Shown: positions 42,584 through 52,233, numbered from the stretch's first letter. The stretch: 64,000 bases of DNA from Streptomyces alboflavus (GCF_000716675.1 NZ_JNXT01000030.1:28670-92669); one strand, 5' to 3'. Numbers and translations: made by a program. Notes: a model not told the origin generated them from the letters alone.

Positions 42584-43063
42584 ATGGCGAACTCACGCAC
42601 GACAGAACCGGCGGGCACCCCGGACACGGCCGGCACCCCGGACACGACGGCCGTCCTCACCGGCATGTACGCCGCCGAGGCGAAGTACCTGGCCGCGGGC
42701 GGCCCCGGCGAGGCCTCCTTCGACCTGCTCGCGCCCTACTTCTCGACGGACGTCGTCCTGCGCCAGGCCGCCCCGCTGCCCTACGGCGGCGTCTGGCGCG
42801 GGCACGCCGGGATGGAGCGGTTCTTCCTCGCGATGAGCCGGGTGTGGGCGGTGTTCGACATGGTGGAGCAGGAGTTCCTCGCCACGGGCGCGACCGCCGT
42901 CGTACGCACCCGGGTGCACGCCGTCGCCCGTACCACCGAACGCGAACTCGACTTCCCCATCCTCCAGACGATCAAGGTCGCGCACGGCCGGATCACCGAG
43001 GTCGACCCCTTCTACTGGGACACGGCCGCCGTCGCCGAGGCCTGCGCGGTGCCGCAGGACTGA
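42584..43063 (+). CDS. SnoaL/NTF2-like protein
   Basis: 159 residues. After a Thr/Pro-rich lead with GTPDTAGTPDT repeats, a cone-shaped NTF2-like fold is suggested by LAPYFSTDVVLRQAAPLPYG, GHAGMERFFLAMSRVW, VRTRVHAVARTTERELDFPI and KVAHGRITEVDPFYWDTAAV. Such proteins serve as cyclases, isomerases or dimerisation units. Function unknown here. Confidence 0.8.
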   Translation: MANSRTTEPAGTPDTAGTPDTTAVLTGMYAAEAKYLAAGGPGEASFDLLAPYFSTDVVLRQAAPLPYGGVWRGHAGMERFFLAMSRVWAVFDMVEQEFLATGATAVVRTRVHAVARTTERELDFPILQTIKVAHGRITEVDPFYWDTAAVAEACAVPQD

Positions 43064-43108
43064 CCTTCACCTGCAGGCGGTACGCGAACTCGTCGCCCTC
43101 GCGACCGG

Positions 43109-43705
43109 TCAGCGGTCGGCGGGCTCCCGGCGGCGGGTCCACAGCGTCAGGTCGCTGCTCGTGGCGACGGCCAGCGTGCGGCCGGAGGGGGAGAACCCGG
43201 CGGCGCGGAACTCCGAGTACCGGGCGTGCAGGACGTGCCACCACGTCTCACCGGCCGAGCCGCGGTGGAGGCTGTCCCCCGCAGCGAGGACCACGCGGTG
43301 GCAGGGCCAGTCGGGGCTGACGACGGACACGGTCCAGCCGTCGGACGACGTGCTGTGCAGGCCGCCGCCGAAGAGTCCCGCGATGTGGACGGGGGTGCCC
43401 GCGACCGGGCCGAGGCCGGGGCAGGTGAGGTCCGGGGAGTCGTCCGGCGTGCTGGTCTCGGGGTCGGGGTCACGGTCCCGCGCGATCTTCTCGCCGGTGA
43501 CGGCGTCGAACAGGCCGTGTCCGTCGCCCGACACCACCATCACCAGGTCCCGCCCGCTGCCGGGGCACACGGCGAAGCCGATGCCGAGCAGCCCGCCGAC
43601 GGCGATCATGCCGCCCGGCACGAGCTGCCAGGGCTCGGGGGCGGGCACGACGGGCGCGTCGAGGTAGCGCGCCCGCAGCTTCCGCTGGTACTCCGACTGA
43701 GACAT
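43109..43705 (-). CDS. Hypothetical protein with propeller-like segments
   Basis: 198 residues, not recognised. It begins MSQSEYQRKLRARYLDAPVV and ends with GFSPSGRTLAVATSSDLTLW, a WD40-like strand, so it may be part of a small propeller. No signal or membrane segment. Confidence 0.65.
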   Translation of the reverse strand: MSQSEYQRKLRARYLDAPVVPAPEPWQLVPGGMIAVGGLLGIGFAVCPGSGRDLVMVVSGDGHGLFDAVTGEKIARDRDPDPETSTPDDSPDLTCPGLGPVAGTPVHIAGLFGGGLHSTSSDGWTVSVVSPDWPCHRVVLAAGDSLHRGSAGETWWHVLHARYSEFRAAGFSPSGRTLAVATSSDLTLWTRRREPADR

Positions 43706-43836
43706 GCGCAGATGATACGGAGCGGTGGCGGGCTTGGTCGCACGCGTGTGCGCGGGCACGGCATACGCGTTGGCGCTCGACGCTGAGCCTCCTTCACAGC
43801 GGTCGGGCTGTTCACGTCAGAAGTGGACTTACGGCT

Positions 43837-44784
43837 CTACCGCGTCAGAGCCAGGAACACGTCATCCAGGTCCGGGGTGTGCACCGTCAGCGCCTCGGCG
43901 TGGACGCCGGCGCCTTCGAGGACGTCGAGCACCGCGCGCAGGGCGGGGATGCTGCCGTCGCTGGGGATCTGCAGGCTCAGCGCCTCGTCGTCGCGGATGA
44001 CGGTGGAGAGCGCGAGGCGGTGCGCGGCCGCGTCCATGTGCCGCACGTCGTTGAACCGGAGCGTGACGTGGCCACCGGGGACGCGGCGCTTGAGCTCGTC
44101 CGCGGTGCCCTCGGCCACGATCTTGCCGCCGTCCAGGACCGCGATGCGATCGGCCAACTGGTCGGCCTCTTCCAGGTACTGGGTGGTGAGGAAGATCGTG
44201 GTGCCGCCCGCGACCAGGTCCCGGATCAACTCCCACATCGTGCGGCGGCTGCGCGGGTCCAGACCCGTCGTCGGCTCGTCCAGGAAGATGACGCTGGGCC
44301 TGCCGACCAAGGTCATCGCCAGGTCGAGCTTGCGGCGCATACCGCCGGAGAAGGCGGACGCGGGCTTCTTGGCGGCCTCGGTGAGGTCGAAGCGGGCCAG
44401 GAGCTCGGCGGCGCGCCGTCGGCCCTCGGCCCGGTCGAGGTGCAGCAGGTCCGCCATGAGGAAGAGGTTCTCCTCGGCGGTGAGCAGGCCGTCGACGGCG
44501 GCGAACTGCCCCGTGACGCCGATGGAGCCGCGGACGGCGTCCGGCTCCTGTGCCAGGTCGTGCCCCGCCACCCGGGCGTCCCCACCGTCGGCAGAGATGA
44601 GGGTGGAGAGGATCTGGACGGTGGTGGTCTTGCCCGCGCCGTTCGGGCCCAGCAGGGCGAAGGTCGTGCCCTCGGAGACCCGCAGGTCGATCCCGTCGAG
44701 TACGACCTTCTCGCCGTACGACTTGCGCAGCCCCTGGGCGGTGATCCCCTTGGGCGGGGCGGTCGAACCGGTGGTGGCAGTCAT
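43837..44784 (-). CDS. DrrA-type ABC transporter ATPase without adjacent permease
   Basis: 315 residues. Walker A GPNGAGKTTTVQILSTL, Q loop VTGQFAAVDGLLTAEENL (DrrA type), signature FSGGMRRKLDLAM, Walker B VIFLDEPTTGLDPRSRRTMW, H-switch LTTQYLEEADQLADRI, and C-terminal extension ending LDDVFLALTR, all as in daunorubicin resistance ATPases. GGAGG lies upstream of ATG 44784. The expected DrrB permease gene is not found beside it: downstream is an unrelated hypothetical, upstream a DUF4097 protein. Confidence 0.92.
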   Translation of the reverse strand: MTATTGSTAPPKGITAQGLRKSYGEKVVLDGIDLRVSEGTTFALLGPNGAGKTTTVQILSTLISADGGDARVAGHDLAQEPDAVRGSIGVTGQFAAVDGLLTAEENLFLMADLLHLDRAEGRRRAAELLARFDLTEAAKKPASAFSGGMRRKLDLAMTLVGRPSVIFLDEPTTGLDPRSRRTMWELIRDLVAGGTTIFLTTQYLEEADQLADRIAVLDGGKIVAEGTADELKRRVPGGHVTLRFNDVRHMDAAAHRLALSTVIRDDEALSLQIPSDGSIPALRAVLDVLEGAGVHAEALTVHTPDLDDVFLALTR

Positions 44785-44864
44785 CGTGTCGCCTCCTTCT
44801 TCTTTCCGTGGCTGATGCGGGGCCGGTCCCTGCGTGTCACGCGTCCCTGCGCCTGCGGGTGCGG

Positions 44865-45701
44865 TCAGGCACGGCGGATCACGATGTCGCCGAGGCCGGT
44901 GCTGGCGCGCACCTGGACGGTCTCCGCGTCCGGGCCTGGGCCATCGGTCGAACCGATCGGGTTGTGGACCGTGCCCGCCCGGGAGCTCACCTCCAGCCAG
45001 GCGACGCTGGACTCGCGGATGCCGACCTCGAGGTCGCCGTCGGCGGTCTGGAGGGTTATCTGGCCGCGGGCCACCTCGCCGAGCTTGATGGTGCCGTTGC
45101 CCGACTTGGCGTCGACACCGGCGTGGGCGACGCCGACGGCGATGCGGCCGTCGGCAGAGTTGACGCGCAGCTCGCCCGTGACCTCGCCGAGCGTGGTGTC
45201 GCCCTTGCGGTTGCGGATGTCGGCGGCACCCGCGATGTTGCCGAGGTCGATGCGGCCCGCGGCGTCGATCTCCACGTCGCCGGTGGCGCGGTCCACGCGG
45301 ACGTCGCCGTGGTCGGACCGGAGGAAGGCGGCGCCGACCTCCGCGACGTGGATGTCACCGGCGGCGGACTCGAGACGGCAGTCGCCGAGGCGGCCCTCGG
45401 TGCAGAACGAACCGGCGGACGAGAGGCCCTGGACGTCCGACCCGGCCGGCAGCTCGACGCTGACCTCGATCGAGCCGCCCGTGCCGAACAGCGAGCGCTT
45501 CCTGGGGCCCCTGACGACCAGGCGGCCGTTGTCGCACGTGACCTGGACCTGCTCCGCGGCCTTCACGTCGACGTCCTCGCGCTCGTCGCTCGGGAGCACC
45601 GAGACGACGGTGTCGAGGCGCTTGCCGGCGGAGATGCGGGCGGTGCCGATCTCGAACTCGATGAGGGCGGAGAGGGGCTCGGGGGTGTCGAAAGCTGGCA
45701 T
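44865..45701 (-). CDS. DUF4097 family beta-strand repeat protein
   Basis: 278 residues, mostly short beta strands with recurring units such as AAGDIHVAEVGAAF, DHGDVRVDRATGDVEI and SADGRIAVGVAHAGV, typical of DUF4097 right-handed beta-helix-like proteins. No signal peptide in this start. Such genes often sit before DrrA-type ATPase genes; here the two lie 80 bp apart on one strand and are probably an operon. A 21-bp palindrome at 45814 may control them. Confidence 0.82.
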   Translation of the reverse strand: MPAFDTPEPLSALIEFEIGTARISAGKRLDTVVSVLPSDEREDVDVKAAEQVQVTCDNGRLVVRGPRKRSLFGTGGSIEVSVELPAGSDVQGLSSAGSFCTEGRLGDCRLESAAGDIHVAEVGAAFLRSDHGDVRVDRATGDVEIDAAGRIDLGNIAGAADIRNRKGDTTLGEVTGELRVNSADGRIAVGVAHAGVDAKSGNGTIKLGEVARGQITLQTADGDLEVGIRESSVAWLEVSSRAGTVHNPIGSTDGPGPDAETVQVRASTGLGDIVIRRA

Positions 45702-46214
45702 GGCCGTCCCGTCTGAGCTGAGGTGTGCGGACCCGCTGGTCGCAGCGGGCGGATGAGTCGTCCTGCGTCACTCCGGCGGTCCGGCGTTCTCAGCCGCTGG
45801 AGCAGCGCCATCCATGATGCCATGATGGCATCATCGATGGCGCCAACACAACCCCACTTGGCACCCGGGTGGTGCCACAGGGGGTGAGGTGCGCCTCACG
45901 GGGCGCGAAGCGCACGGGCCCACCCCCTGCGAGCTGGTGTTTTCCCACGGGCGCCGGTTTATGGAACGTGGCCTTCGGCACCCCGGAAGGGCGTCAAGAC
46001 GTGGCGAACGGGCGGGGAGCGGAAGGGGACACAGGGAGGGGGTGGCACCGCAGCGGTGCCACGGCGGTGCCGGGTGGGGCGCCAGGGGCGCGGGAAGGGA
46101 CGGGACGGGCAAGGAGGTGGGCAGGTCGGGCGGCCCGTGTCCGGCCTGGCGCACGGGGAGCCGCGGCGGGCTCCCGGGCGGCCCGGCCGACGGGGAGACC
46201 GGGTTCCCGGCGGG
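45702..46214. other. 513-bp gap upstream of DUF4097 and downstream of LysR
   Basis: Apart from the palindrome at 45814-45834 nothing is recognised. The remainder is very G-rich on the plus strand and no coding frame has a ribosome site. Confidence 0.35.
45814..45834. promoter_or_regulatory. 21-bp palindromic operator candidate
   Basis: ATGATGCCAT-G-ATGGCATCAT, perfect 10-bp arms with one central base, 113 bp upstream of the DUF4097 gene. Confidence 0.7.
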
Positions 46215-47126
46215 CTACGCGGACCGCGCCGCGTCCCGCAGGGCACCCCGGACCGCGGCCACCGCCGGGTGCCGCCCACGCCCACGCCGTACGACCGTGA
46301 AGAGCGTGCGCACCCGCTGCCCCCGCGGCAGCCCCCGCAGCGCCACCGTCGGCGCGGCGCCGCCCCACACCAGGTCCGGGAGCAGCGCCACCGCGTGCCC
46401 CCGCTCCACGAGCCGCACGTGCAGCAGCAGGTCGGGCGACTCGAACCGCACGTCGGGCTCGAACCCGGCGGCGCGGCACACCGTCGTCGCCCAGCGCCGG
46501 GCCGCGCTGCCCTCCGGCTCAAGCACCCAGGGCAGGTCGGCGAGCGCCCGCAGGGCCGCGCCCGGGTCGTCGGCGCCAGCGCCCTCGGGGACCGGCCGGG
46601 GCAGGGCGAGCCGCATCGGGTCCGCGCACAGGTCGGCCCGCTCCAGCGCCGCGTCCCTGGGCCCGGCCCCGCCCGGGTACTCCTCCGCGACGACCAGGTC
46701 GAAGTCCCGGGCGAGCAGCGCGGGCAGGGCGGCCTCCGGCTCCAACTGCGTGACGTGCGGGCGCAGTCCGGGGTGGGCGGCGCGCAGCCTGCTCAGCGCG
46801 TCCGGGACCAGTGCGAGGGCGGCGGTCTGGAAGGCGGCGACGCGCACCGTCCCGGTGAGACCGGGCAGGGAGGCGGCGATGTCGGCCTCGGCCCGTTCGA
46901 GGCGTTCGAGGACGGCCTCGGTGTGGGCGACGAGGATCTCGGCCTGCGCGGTGAGCCGCACCCGCCGCCCGACCGGTTCGAGCAGCGGCACGCCCGCCTC
47001 GGCCTCCAGCTGCGAGAGCTGCTGGGAGACGGTCGACGGGCTGTACGAGAGGGCGGCGGCGACGGCCGCGAGGGTGCCGCGGTGCTTCAGCTCGCGCAGG
47101 AGGCGCAGGCGATGGAGGTCGTACAT
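46215..47126 (-). CDS. LysR-family transcriptional regulator
   Basis: 303 residues. N-terminal HTH (LRLLRELKHRGTLAAVAAAL, SYSPSTVSQQLSQLEAEAG, VPLLEPVGRRVRLTAQAE), then the two-lobe ligand-binding domain (TGTVRVAAFQTAALALVPDA...). ATG 47126 is chosen from the family-typical start; a longer frame upstream is not supported. It is divergent from the diaminopropionate ammonia-lyase gene and probably controls it; the effector is unknown. Confidence 0.88.
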   Translation of the reverse strand: MYDLHRLRLLRELKHRGTLAAVAAALSYSPSTVSQQLSQLEAEAGVPLLEPVGRRVRLTAQAEILVAHTEAVLERLERAEADIAASLPGLTGTVRVAAFQTAALALVPDALSRLRAAHPGLRPHVTQLEPEAALPALLARDFDLVVAEEYPGGAGPRDAALERADLCADPMRLALPRPVPEGAGADDPGAALRALADLPWVLEPEGSAARRWATTVCRAAGFEPDVRFESPDLLLHVRLVERGHAVALLPDLVWGGAAPTVALRGLPRGQRVRTLFTVVRRGRGRHPAVAAVRGALRDAARSA

Positions 47127-47257
47127 GGCGTCGGCGCCCCTTTCACCGGGGCCCGGGGGCTCCGTCACGACCGCCTCTGACCCTTCGGTCCTGCCGATGA
47201 ATATACGTCGGAAAGATGAGCTGGACCGAAGGGTGCGGCGGGCCGGAGGCTTGCCCC

Positions 47258-48394
47258 ATGACTGACACCGGCCCCGCCACCGACTCCCGCGCCACGCCCT
47301 CCGACACCACCGCCCCCGGCACCCCGCCCGCCTGGTACGCCCGCCCCGCCGCCCGCGAGTGGACCTGCGCCCCCGCACCCGCCGAGGTCCGCGCCTTCCA
47401 CGTCACACTCCCCGAGTACACCCCCACTCCCCTCACCGAACTCCCTTTGCTGGCCGCTGAGTTGGGCGTGGGCCGGGTTTTCGTCAAGGACGAGTCGGCG
47501 CGGCTCGGCCTGCCCGCGTTCAAGGCGCTCGGCGCGTCCTGGGCGGTGCACCGCGTCCTCGCGGAGCGGGCGTCGGACACGCCCGTGGAGCTGGTCACGG
47601 CGACCGACGGCAACCACGGGCGCGCGGTGGCCCGGATCGCGCGCCGACTGGGCCTGCGCGCCCATGTGTTCGTGTCGCAGGGCGTGCACCCCGGGGCGGC
47701 GGCCGCGATCGAGGGCGAGGGGGCGCGGGTGACGCGGGTCGCCGGGGACTACGACCGGGCGGTGCGGGAGGCCGCGGCGGCGGCGCGGGCGGAGGGTTCG
47801 GTGCTGGTGCAGGACACGGCGTGGGAGGGGTACGAGGAGGTGCCCGCGCGGATCGTGGAGGGGTACTCCACGCTGTTCGCCGAGGTGGACGGGCAGTTGG
47901 CCGACGCGGGCGCGGGCGCGCCGGACCTGGTGGCCGTGCCGGTGGGAGTGGGTTCGCTGGCGCAGGCGGCCGTCACGCACTACCGGAGCCGGGGTGCGCA
48001 CGGCCCGGCGCTGCTCGCCGTGGAACCGACCGAGGCCGCGCCCGGGCTCGCCAGCCTGGCGCGGGGCGAGTCGGTGACCGTGGCGGCCGGGGAGACGGTG
48101 ATGGCCGGCCTGAACTGCGGCACGCTGTCCGGCCTGGCCTGGCCGGTGCTGCGGGACGGCCTGGACGCGGCGGTGACGGTGCCGGACGCCGAAGCACTCG
48201 CGGCGGTACGGGACCTGGCGGCGCTCGGAGTGTCGTCGGGGCCGTGCGGGGCGGCCGCGCTCGCGGGGGCACGGGCGGCGCTGACGGGGGCGAGGGCGGG
48301 GGGACGCCGGGCGGAGCTGGGTCTGGGGGCCGGGGCGACGGTGGTGCTCCTGAGCACGGAGGGGAGGGAGGCGAATCCGCACGGGGCGGAGTGA
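47258..48394 (+). CDS. dpaL: Diaminopropionate ammonia-lyase
   Basis: 378 residues, PLP fold type II. The PLP lysine lies in RLGLPAFKALGASWAVHRVL, the phosphate loop is ATDGNHGRAVA, GVGSLAQA is the glycine loop and GLNCGTLSGLAWPVLRDGLD a family motif. It would convert 2,3-diaminopropionate to pyruvate and ammonia. ATG 47258. The divergent LysR gene is the probable regulator. Confidence 0.88.
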   Translation: MTDTGPATDSRATPSDTTAPGTPPAWYARPAAREWTCAPAPAEVRAFHVTLPEYTPTPLTELPLLAAELGVGRVFVKDESARLGLPAFKALGASWAVHRVLAERASDTPVELVTATDGNHGRAVARIARRLGLRAHVFVSQGVHPGAAAAIEGEGARVTRVAGDYDRAVREAAAAARAEGSVLVQDTAWEGYEEVPARIVEGYSTLFAEVDGQLADAGAGAPDLVAVPVGVGSLAQAAVTHYRSRGAHGPALLAVEPTEAAPGLASLARGESVTVAAGETVMAGLNCGTLSGLAWPVLRDGLDAAVTVPDAEALAAVRDLAALGVSSGPCGAAALAGARAALTGARAGGRRAELGLGAGATVVLLSTEGREANPHGAE

Positions 48395-48413
48395 ACGGCC
48401 CGTCCCCGAAGCC

Positions 48414-49277
48414 CTACCCCTCCAACAGCCGCCCGGCCAACAGCTCCACCCGCGCATGCCAAGCCACCGACGCCGCCCCCGCGTCCGCGGCCCCCGTGTG
48501 CGTGAGGACGAGCCGCGCCCCGTACCCCGTACCCGCCCCGAGCTCCCACCTGACCACACCGCCCGCCGGGCACGCGTACGCGCACAGCTCAGGCACCCGC
48601 ACCTGGGTGACCGGGCCCGCGGGCACCCCCTCGGCGGCGAACCCGGCGGGCACGAGCTCGCCCGCCACCACGCCCGCGCCCTGGGCGAGTTCGGCCCACA
48701 CGGCCTCCGCGCCCCGTACCAGCTGCCGCTCGAAACGCACGACTCCGGCACCGGTGATCTCCCCGCCGCCCAGGTCGAACTGCTCCAGATAGGCCTCGTG
48801 CAACTCCCCCTTGTCCACCGTGTCCAAGGCGGGTCCCGGCGGCTCCCCGTCCAGGTGGGCGCCGAGCGCCGTGACGCACAGGTGCCAGCCCGCGCCGAAG
48901 CTCGGCGCGCCGAACCGGTCGTCGAAGGTGTGGACGAGGGTGAGCAGCGAGCCGCCGGTCTCCGGGTCCGGGGCGACCTCCCAGCGCAGGTGGTCCTCGC
49001 CCCAGGTGAAGGCGAAGAGCCGGGGCTCGTCGACGTCGGTCACCTCACCGGTCGTACCGGGCTCGGCTTCCCCGGGGAACACGAACTCCATCGCGCCCCC
49101 GGGCACCAACTCCACCCGCACCTCCGACGGAAACCAGTGCGCAAGGCGCTCGGGCCGGGTGAGCGCCGCCCAGACCTCCGTGGGCGGACGGGTCAGGCGC
49201 CGCTCCATCCGCAGGGCGTACCGCCCGTCGCCGTCGGCCGCGGTGAGGGTGTCGGAGTGGGGGTTGCGGGGGCTCAT
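48414..49277 (-). CDS. SRPBCC (AHSA1-like) domain protein
   Basis: 287 residues. The N-terminal half is a START/AHSA1 domain (YALRMERRLTRPPTEVWAAL, LAHWFPSEVRVELVPGGAM, LLTLVHTFDD). The second half shows a further similar strand pattern (GTGYGARLVLTHTGAAD), suggesting a duplicated domain. It would bind a hydrophobic ligand. ATG 49277 with GGAGG upstream. Confidence 0.82.
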   Translation of the reverse strand: MSPRNPHSDTLTAADGDGRYALRMERRLTRPPTEVWAALTRPERLAHWFPSEVRVELVPGGAMEFVFPGEAEPGTTGEVTDVDEPRLFAFTWGEDHLRWEVAPDPETGGSLLTLVHTFDDRFGAPSFGAGWHLCVTALGAHLDGEPPGPALDTVDKGELHEAYLEQFDLGGGEITGAGVVRFERQLVRGAEAVWAELAQGAGVVAGELVPAGFAAEGVPAGPVTQVRVPELCAYACPAGGVVRWELGAGTGYGARLVLTHTGAADAGAASVAWHARVELLAGRLLEG

Positions 49278-49405
49278 GAGGGGTGGTCCTCCATCGCGCC
49301 AACATAACCGGCGGACCCCAGGGACGCAGGGCGGAACGCGGCCGGGCGGGGCCGCCCACCGGCCAGGTCCAGACCCGACCGCACAGCCCCGACCACCGGA
49401 CGCGG

Positions 49406-51508
49406 TCAGGCCGCCTCCCAGGGCACCCCCCGCCCGCACACCACGTCGAGGCGCGAGACCGCTCTGGTCAGCACCACGTACAGCCGGTGCGCCCCGCGCT
49501 CCTCAGCCGCCACGATGTCCGCGGGTTCGACGGCGACCACATGGTCGTACTCCAGGCCCTTGGCGACGGAGGCGGGCACGACCGTGACGCGGGCGCCCAG
49601 CTCGTCGGGGTCGGCCGCCTCGACGCCCGCCGCCGCCAGCGCGGCCCGCACCCCCGCCACCGCGGTGTCCGCGGCGATGACGCCGACCGAGCCCTCGTGC
49701 GCGAGCGCGCCGCGCACCGCGTCGACGGTGGCGGCGGCCACGTCCCGTACGCGATGCACGGCGAGTTCGCCGTCCGCGCGCAGGGACCGGGCGGGCGGCA
49801 CGTCCACGCCGAGGCCGTCGAGCAGCCGGTTGGCGAGCGTGACGATGGCCTGCGGGACGCGGAAACCTGTGGTCAGCGGGGTCACGGGGGTGTCCGGCCT
49901 GCCCAGGTGGGCGAGCTGGGCGGGCCAGTCGCGGGCCGCCCACGGCGTGGTGCCCTGGGCGAGGTCGCCGAGCACGGTGAGCGAGCCGAAGCCGGCGCGG
50001 CGCGCGATGGCGCGGCACTCCATGGGCGAGAGGTCCTGCGCCTCGTCGACGACGATGTGGCCGTACCCCGCGGGCCGCTCGACGAGGCCCGCGAGTTCGT
50101 CGAGCAGCACGAGGTCGGCGTCCGACCACTTCGCGGACCGGTACGAGCGCGGGGCCCGCTCCCAGAGGATCGCCCGCTGCTCCGCGGCGCCGAGTACCCC
50201 GTCCGCGGCGGACGCCAACGCGCCCGAGTCCGCGAGGAGTTCGGCGAGCACCTGCTCCGGCCGCGCCTTCGGCCACACCGCGTCGACGAACGCGGAGACG
50301 GCCCTGGCGCGGGAGATCTTCTGCAGCCAGGCGTTGCCGACGGGGCCCGCGCGCCGCTCGGCCTGCTCCTGGATGTGGCGCACGACGCGGGTGCGGACGC
50401 GCTCACGGCCGGTCTCGTACGGGGGTTCCTCCGCGCGGACGTCCGCGACGATCCGGTCCAGGTCACCGGCGGGGACGCGCCAGCGGTACGAGCCGTCGGG
50501 CACCGCGAGCGGTTCGGCGCCGCCGGGCCGCACCCTCGCATACAGCGCGCGCCGCAGCACCTCGGCCATCCGGGCGTCGTGCTTGACGAGGGCCGCGTCG
50601 GGCCCGTCCGCGCCCCGCACCGGCTGCCGGGCGATCTCGTCCCGGACGGTGGCCTGGCGCACCCCGGTCTCGCCGAGGGCGGGCAGGACCTCCGCGATGT
50701 AGCGCAGGAAGGTGCGGTTGGGGCCGAGGACGAGGAGGCCGGAGCGGCGGATCCGCTGCGGGTGGGTGTACAGGAGGTACGCGGCGCGGTGCAGGCCGAC
50801 GGCCGTCTTGCCGGTGCCCGGGGCGCCCTGGACGCAGACGGAGTCGCCGAGCCCCGCCCGGACCAGGTCGTCCTGCTCGGGCTGGATGGTGGCGGCGATG
50901 TCGCGCATGGGGCCGACGCGGGGGCGCTCGATCTCGCCGGTGAGGATGCGGCTGCGGGGGCCGGGGGCGGCGGGGTCGGCGCCGCGGCCGTCCGGGGCTT
51001 CCTCGCCCGCCGTCAGGTGCTCGTCCTCCAGGCCCGTCAGGTCGGCCGAGTCGCCCGCGCTGCCCGGCGCCCAGCCGAACCGGCGGCGTACGGCGACGCC
51101 CTGCGGGTCACGGACGCCCGCCTGGTAGAAGGCGCGCGAGACGGGGGCGCGCCAGTCGACGACCAGGGGCGGGGCCGCGGGGTCCTCGGTGATGCGCAGA
51201 CGGCCGACGTGGTAGCGCTGGCCGCGGTGGTCGCCCGCGTCGGCCGCATCGGCGTCGAAGTCGAGGGCGCCGAAGAACAGCGGGGCGTCGGGGAGTTCGC
51301 GCATCTCCTTGGCGCGGCTGCGCAGCTGGTAGCCGAGCACTTCGGCGTCGGCGCCGGACGCGGCGACGTGCTCACCGGTGACGACGTGCTCCTGGGCGCC
51401 GTCGACCATCGCGGCGAGGGCTGCGCGGCAGAGGTCGTGGTACTGCCGCTCCCGGGCGAGGGCGGCGTCGAGGGCGGGGGTGTCGAGGGAGGTGCCGGGT
51501 GCCGTCAT
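49406..51508 (-). CDS. helD: HelD-like superfamily 1 helicase
   Basis: 700 residues. Walker A GAPGTGKTAVGLHRAAYLL, motif II VDEAQDLSPMECRAI, QGTTPWAARDW, and the C-terminal VASVAKGLEYDHVVAVEP and YVVLTRAVSRLDVV helicase motifs identify a UvrD/HelD-family ATPase. The N-terminal 190 residues with a coiled part would enter RNA polymerase, as in mycobacterial HelD, which recycles stalled polymerase and can give rifamycin tolerance. It is divergent from a TetR gene; a 21-bp palindrome between them probably controls one or both. Confidence 0.9.
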   Translation of the reverse strand: MTAPGTSLDTPALDAALARERQYHDLCRAALAAMVDGAQEHVVTGEHVAASGADAEVLGYQLRSRAKEMRELPDAPLFFGALDFDADAADAGDHRGQRYHVGRLRITEDPAAPPLVVDWRAPVSRAFYQAGVRDPQGVAVRRRFGWAPGSAGDSADLTGLEDEHLTAGEEAPDGRGADPAAPGPRSRILTGEIERPRVGPMRDIAATIQPEQDDLVRAGLGDSVCVQGAPGTGKTAVGLHRAAYLLYTHPQRIRRSGLLVLGPNRTFLRYIAEVLPALGETGVRQATVRDEIARQPVRGADGPDAALVKHDARMAEVLRRALYARVRPGGAEPLAVPDGSYRWRVPAGDLDRIVADVRAEEPPYETGRERVRTRVVRHIQEQAERRAGPVGNAWLQKISRARAVSAFVDAVWPKARPEQVLAELLADSGALASAADGVLGAAEQRAILWERAPRSYRSAKWSDADLVLLDELAGLVERPAGYGHIVVDEAQDLSPMECRAIARRAGFGSLTVLGDLAQGTTPWAARDWPAQLAHLGRPDTPVTPLTTGFRVPQAIVTLANRLLDGLGVDVPPARSLRADGELAVHRVRDVAAATVDAVRGALAHEGSVGVIAADTAVAGVRAALAAAGVEAADPDELGARVTVVPASVAKGLEYDHVVAVEPADIVAAEERGAHRLYVVLTRAVSRLDVVCGRGVPWEAA

Positions 51509-51526
51509 GCCGTCGAGCGTACAAGA

Positions 51527-51547
51527 AAATGTTACCGGGTAACATTT
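51527..51547. promoter_or_regulatory. 21-bp palindromic operator between helD and tetR
   Basis: AAATGTTACC-G-GGTAACATTT, perfect 10-bp arms, in an AT-rich patch between the divergent starts. Typical TetR-type operator. Confidence 0.8.
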
Positions 51548-51582
51548 ATTACCCAGACTCACCCTCCGGTAGGCTGTCGCGC

Positions 51583-52233
51583 ATGACGGACCACGAGACG
51601 AAGCCGACGGGCCTGCGCCAGCTCAAGAAGCGGCGGACGTACGAGGCCGTCTCCGACGCGGCCATCGCGCTGTTCCTGGAGCGGGGCTTCGAGAAGGTGT
51701 CGGTCGCGGAGGTGGCCGCGGCGGCGGAGATCTCCAAGCCGACGCTGTTCCGGTACTTCCCCGCCAAGGAGGACCTGGTCCTGCACCGGTTCGCCGACCA
51801 CGAGGACGAGGCGGCGCGGGTCGTCACCGGGCGCCCGCGGGACCACTCCCCGCTGGCCGCGCTGCGCGCCCACTTCCTGGCGGGCCTGACCCGGCACGAC
51901 CCGGTGACCGGCCTCAACGACGCGCCCGAGGTCCTGGCCTTCCACCGGCTCCTGTACGGTACGCCGTCCCTGGTGGCACGGCTGTACGGCTACCAGGAGC
52001 GGGCCGAGCGGGCGCTGGCGGAGGCGCTGGGCGGACCGACGGACGCCCCCGTCGCCCCCTTGCCCGCACGCCTGGCCGCCGCCCAGATCCTGGCGGCGCA
52101 GCGCGTCCTCGCCCTGGAGAACTGGCGCCGCGTGGCTGCGGGCGAGCCGGTGACGGACGTGCGCGCGGACGCCGTGCGCGCGGCGAACCAGGCCTTCGAC
52201 CAGCTGAGTTCGGGGCTCACGCAGTACGCGTAG
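51583..52233 (+). CDS. TetR-family regulator divergent from helD
   Basis: 216 residues. N-terminal HTH (RTYEAVSDAAIALFLERGFE, KVSVAEVAAAAEISKPTLFR, YFPAKEDLV) and a helical ligand domain. ATG 51583. The 21-bp palindrome at 51527-51547 is its probable operator, so it may govern helD and itself. Its 3' end overlaps the next, convergent TetR gene by 17 bp. Confidence 0.9.
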   Translation: MTDHETKPTGLRQLKKRRTYEAVSDAAIALFLERGFEKVSVAEVAAAAEISKPTLFRYFPAKEDLVLHRFADHEDEAARVVTGRPRDHSPLAALRAHFLAGLTRHDPVTGLNDAPEVLAFHRLLYGTPSLVARLYGYQERAERALAEALGGPTDAPVAPLPARLAAAQILAAQRVLALENWRRVAAGEPVTDVRADAVRAANQAFDQLSSGLTQYA

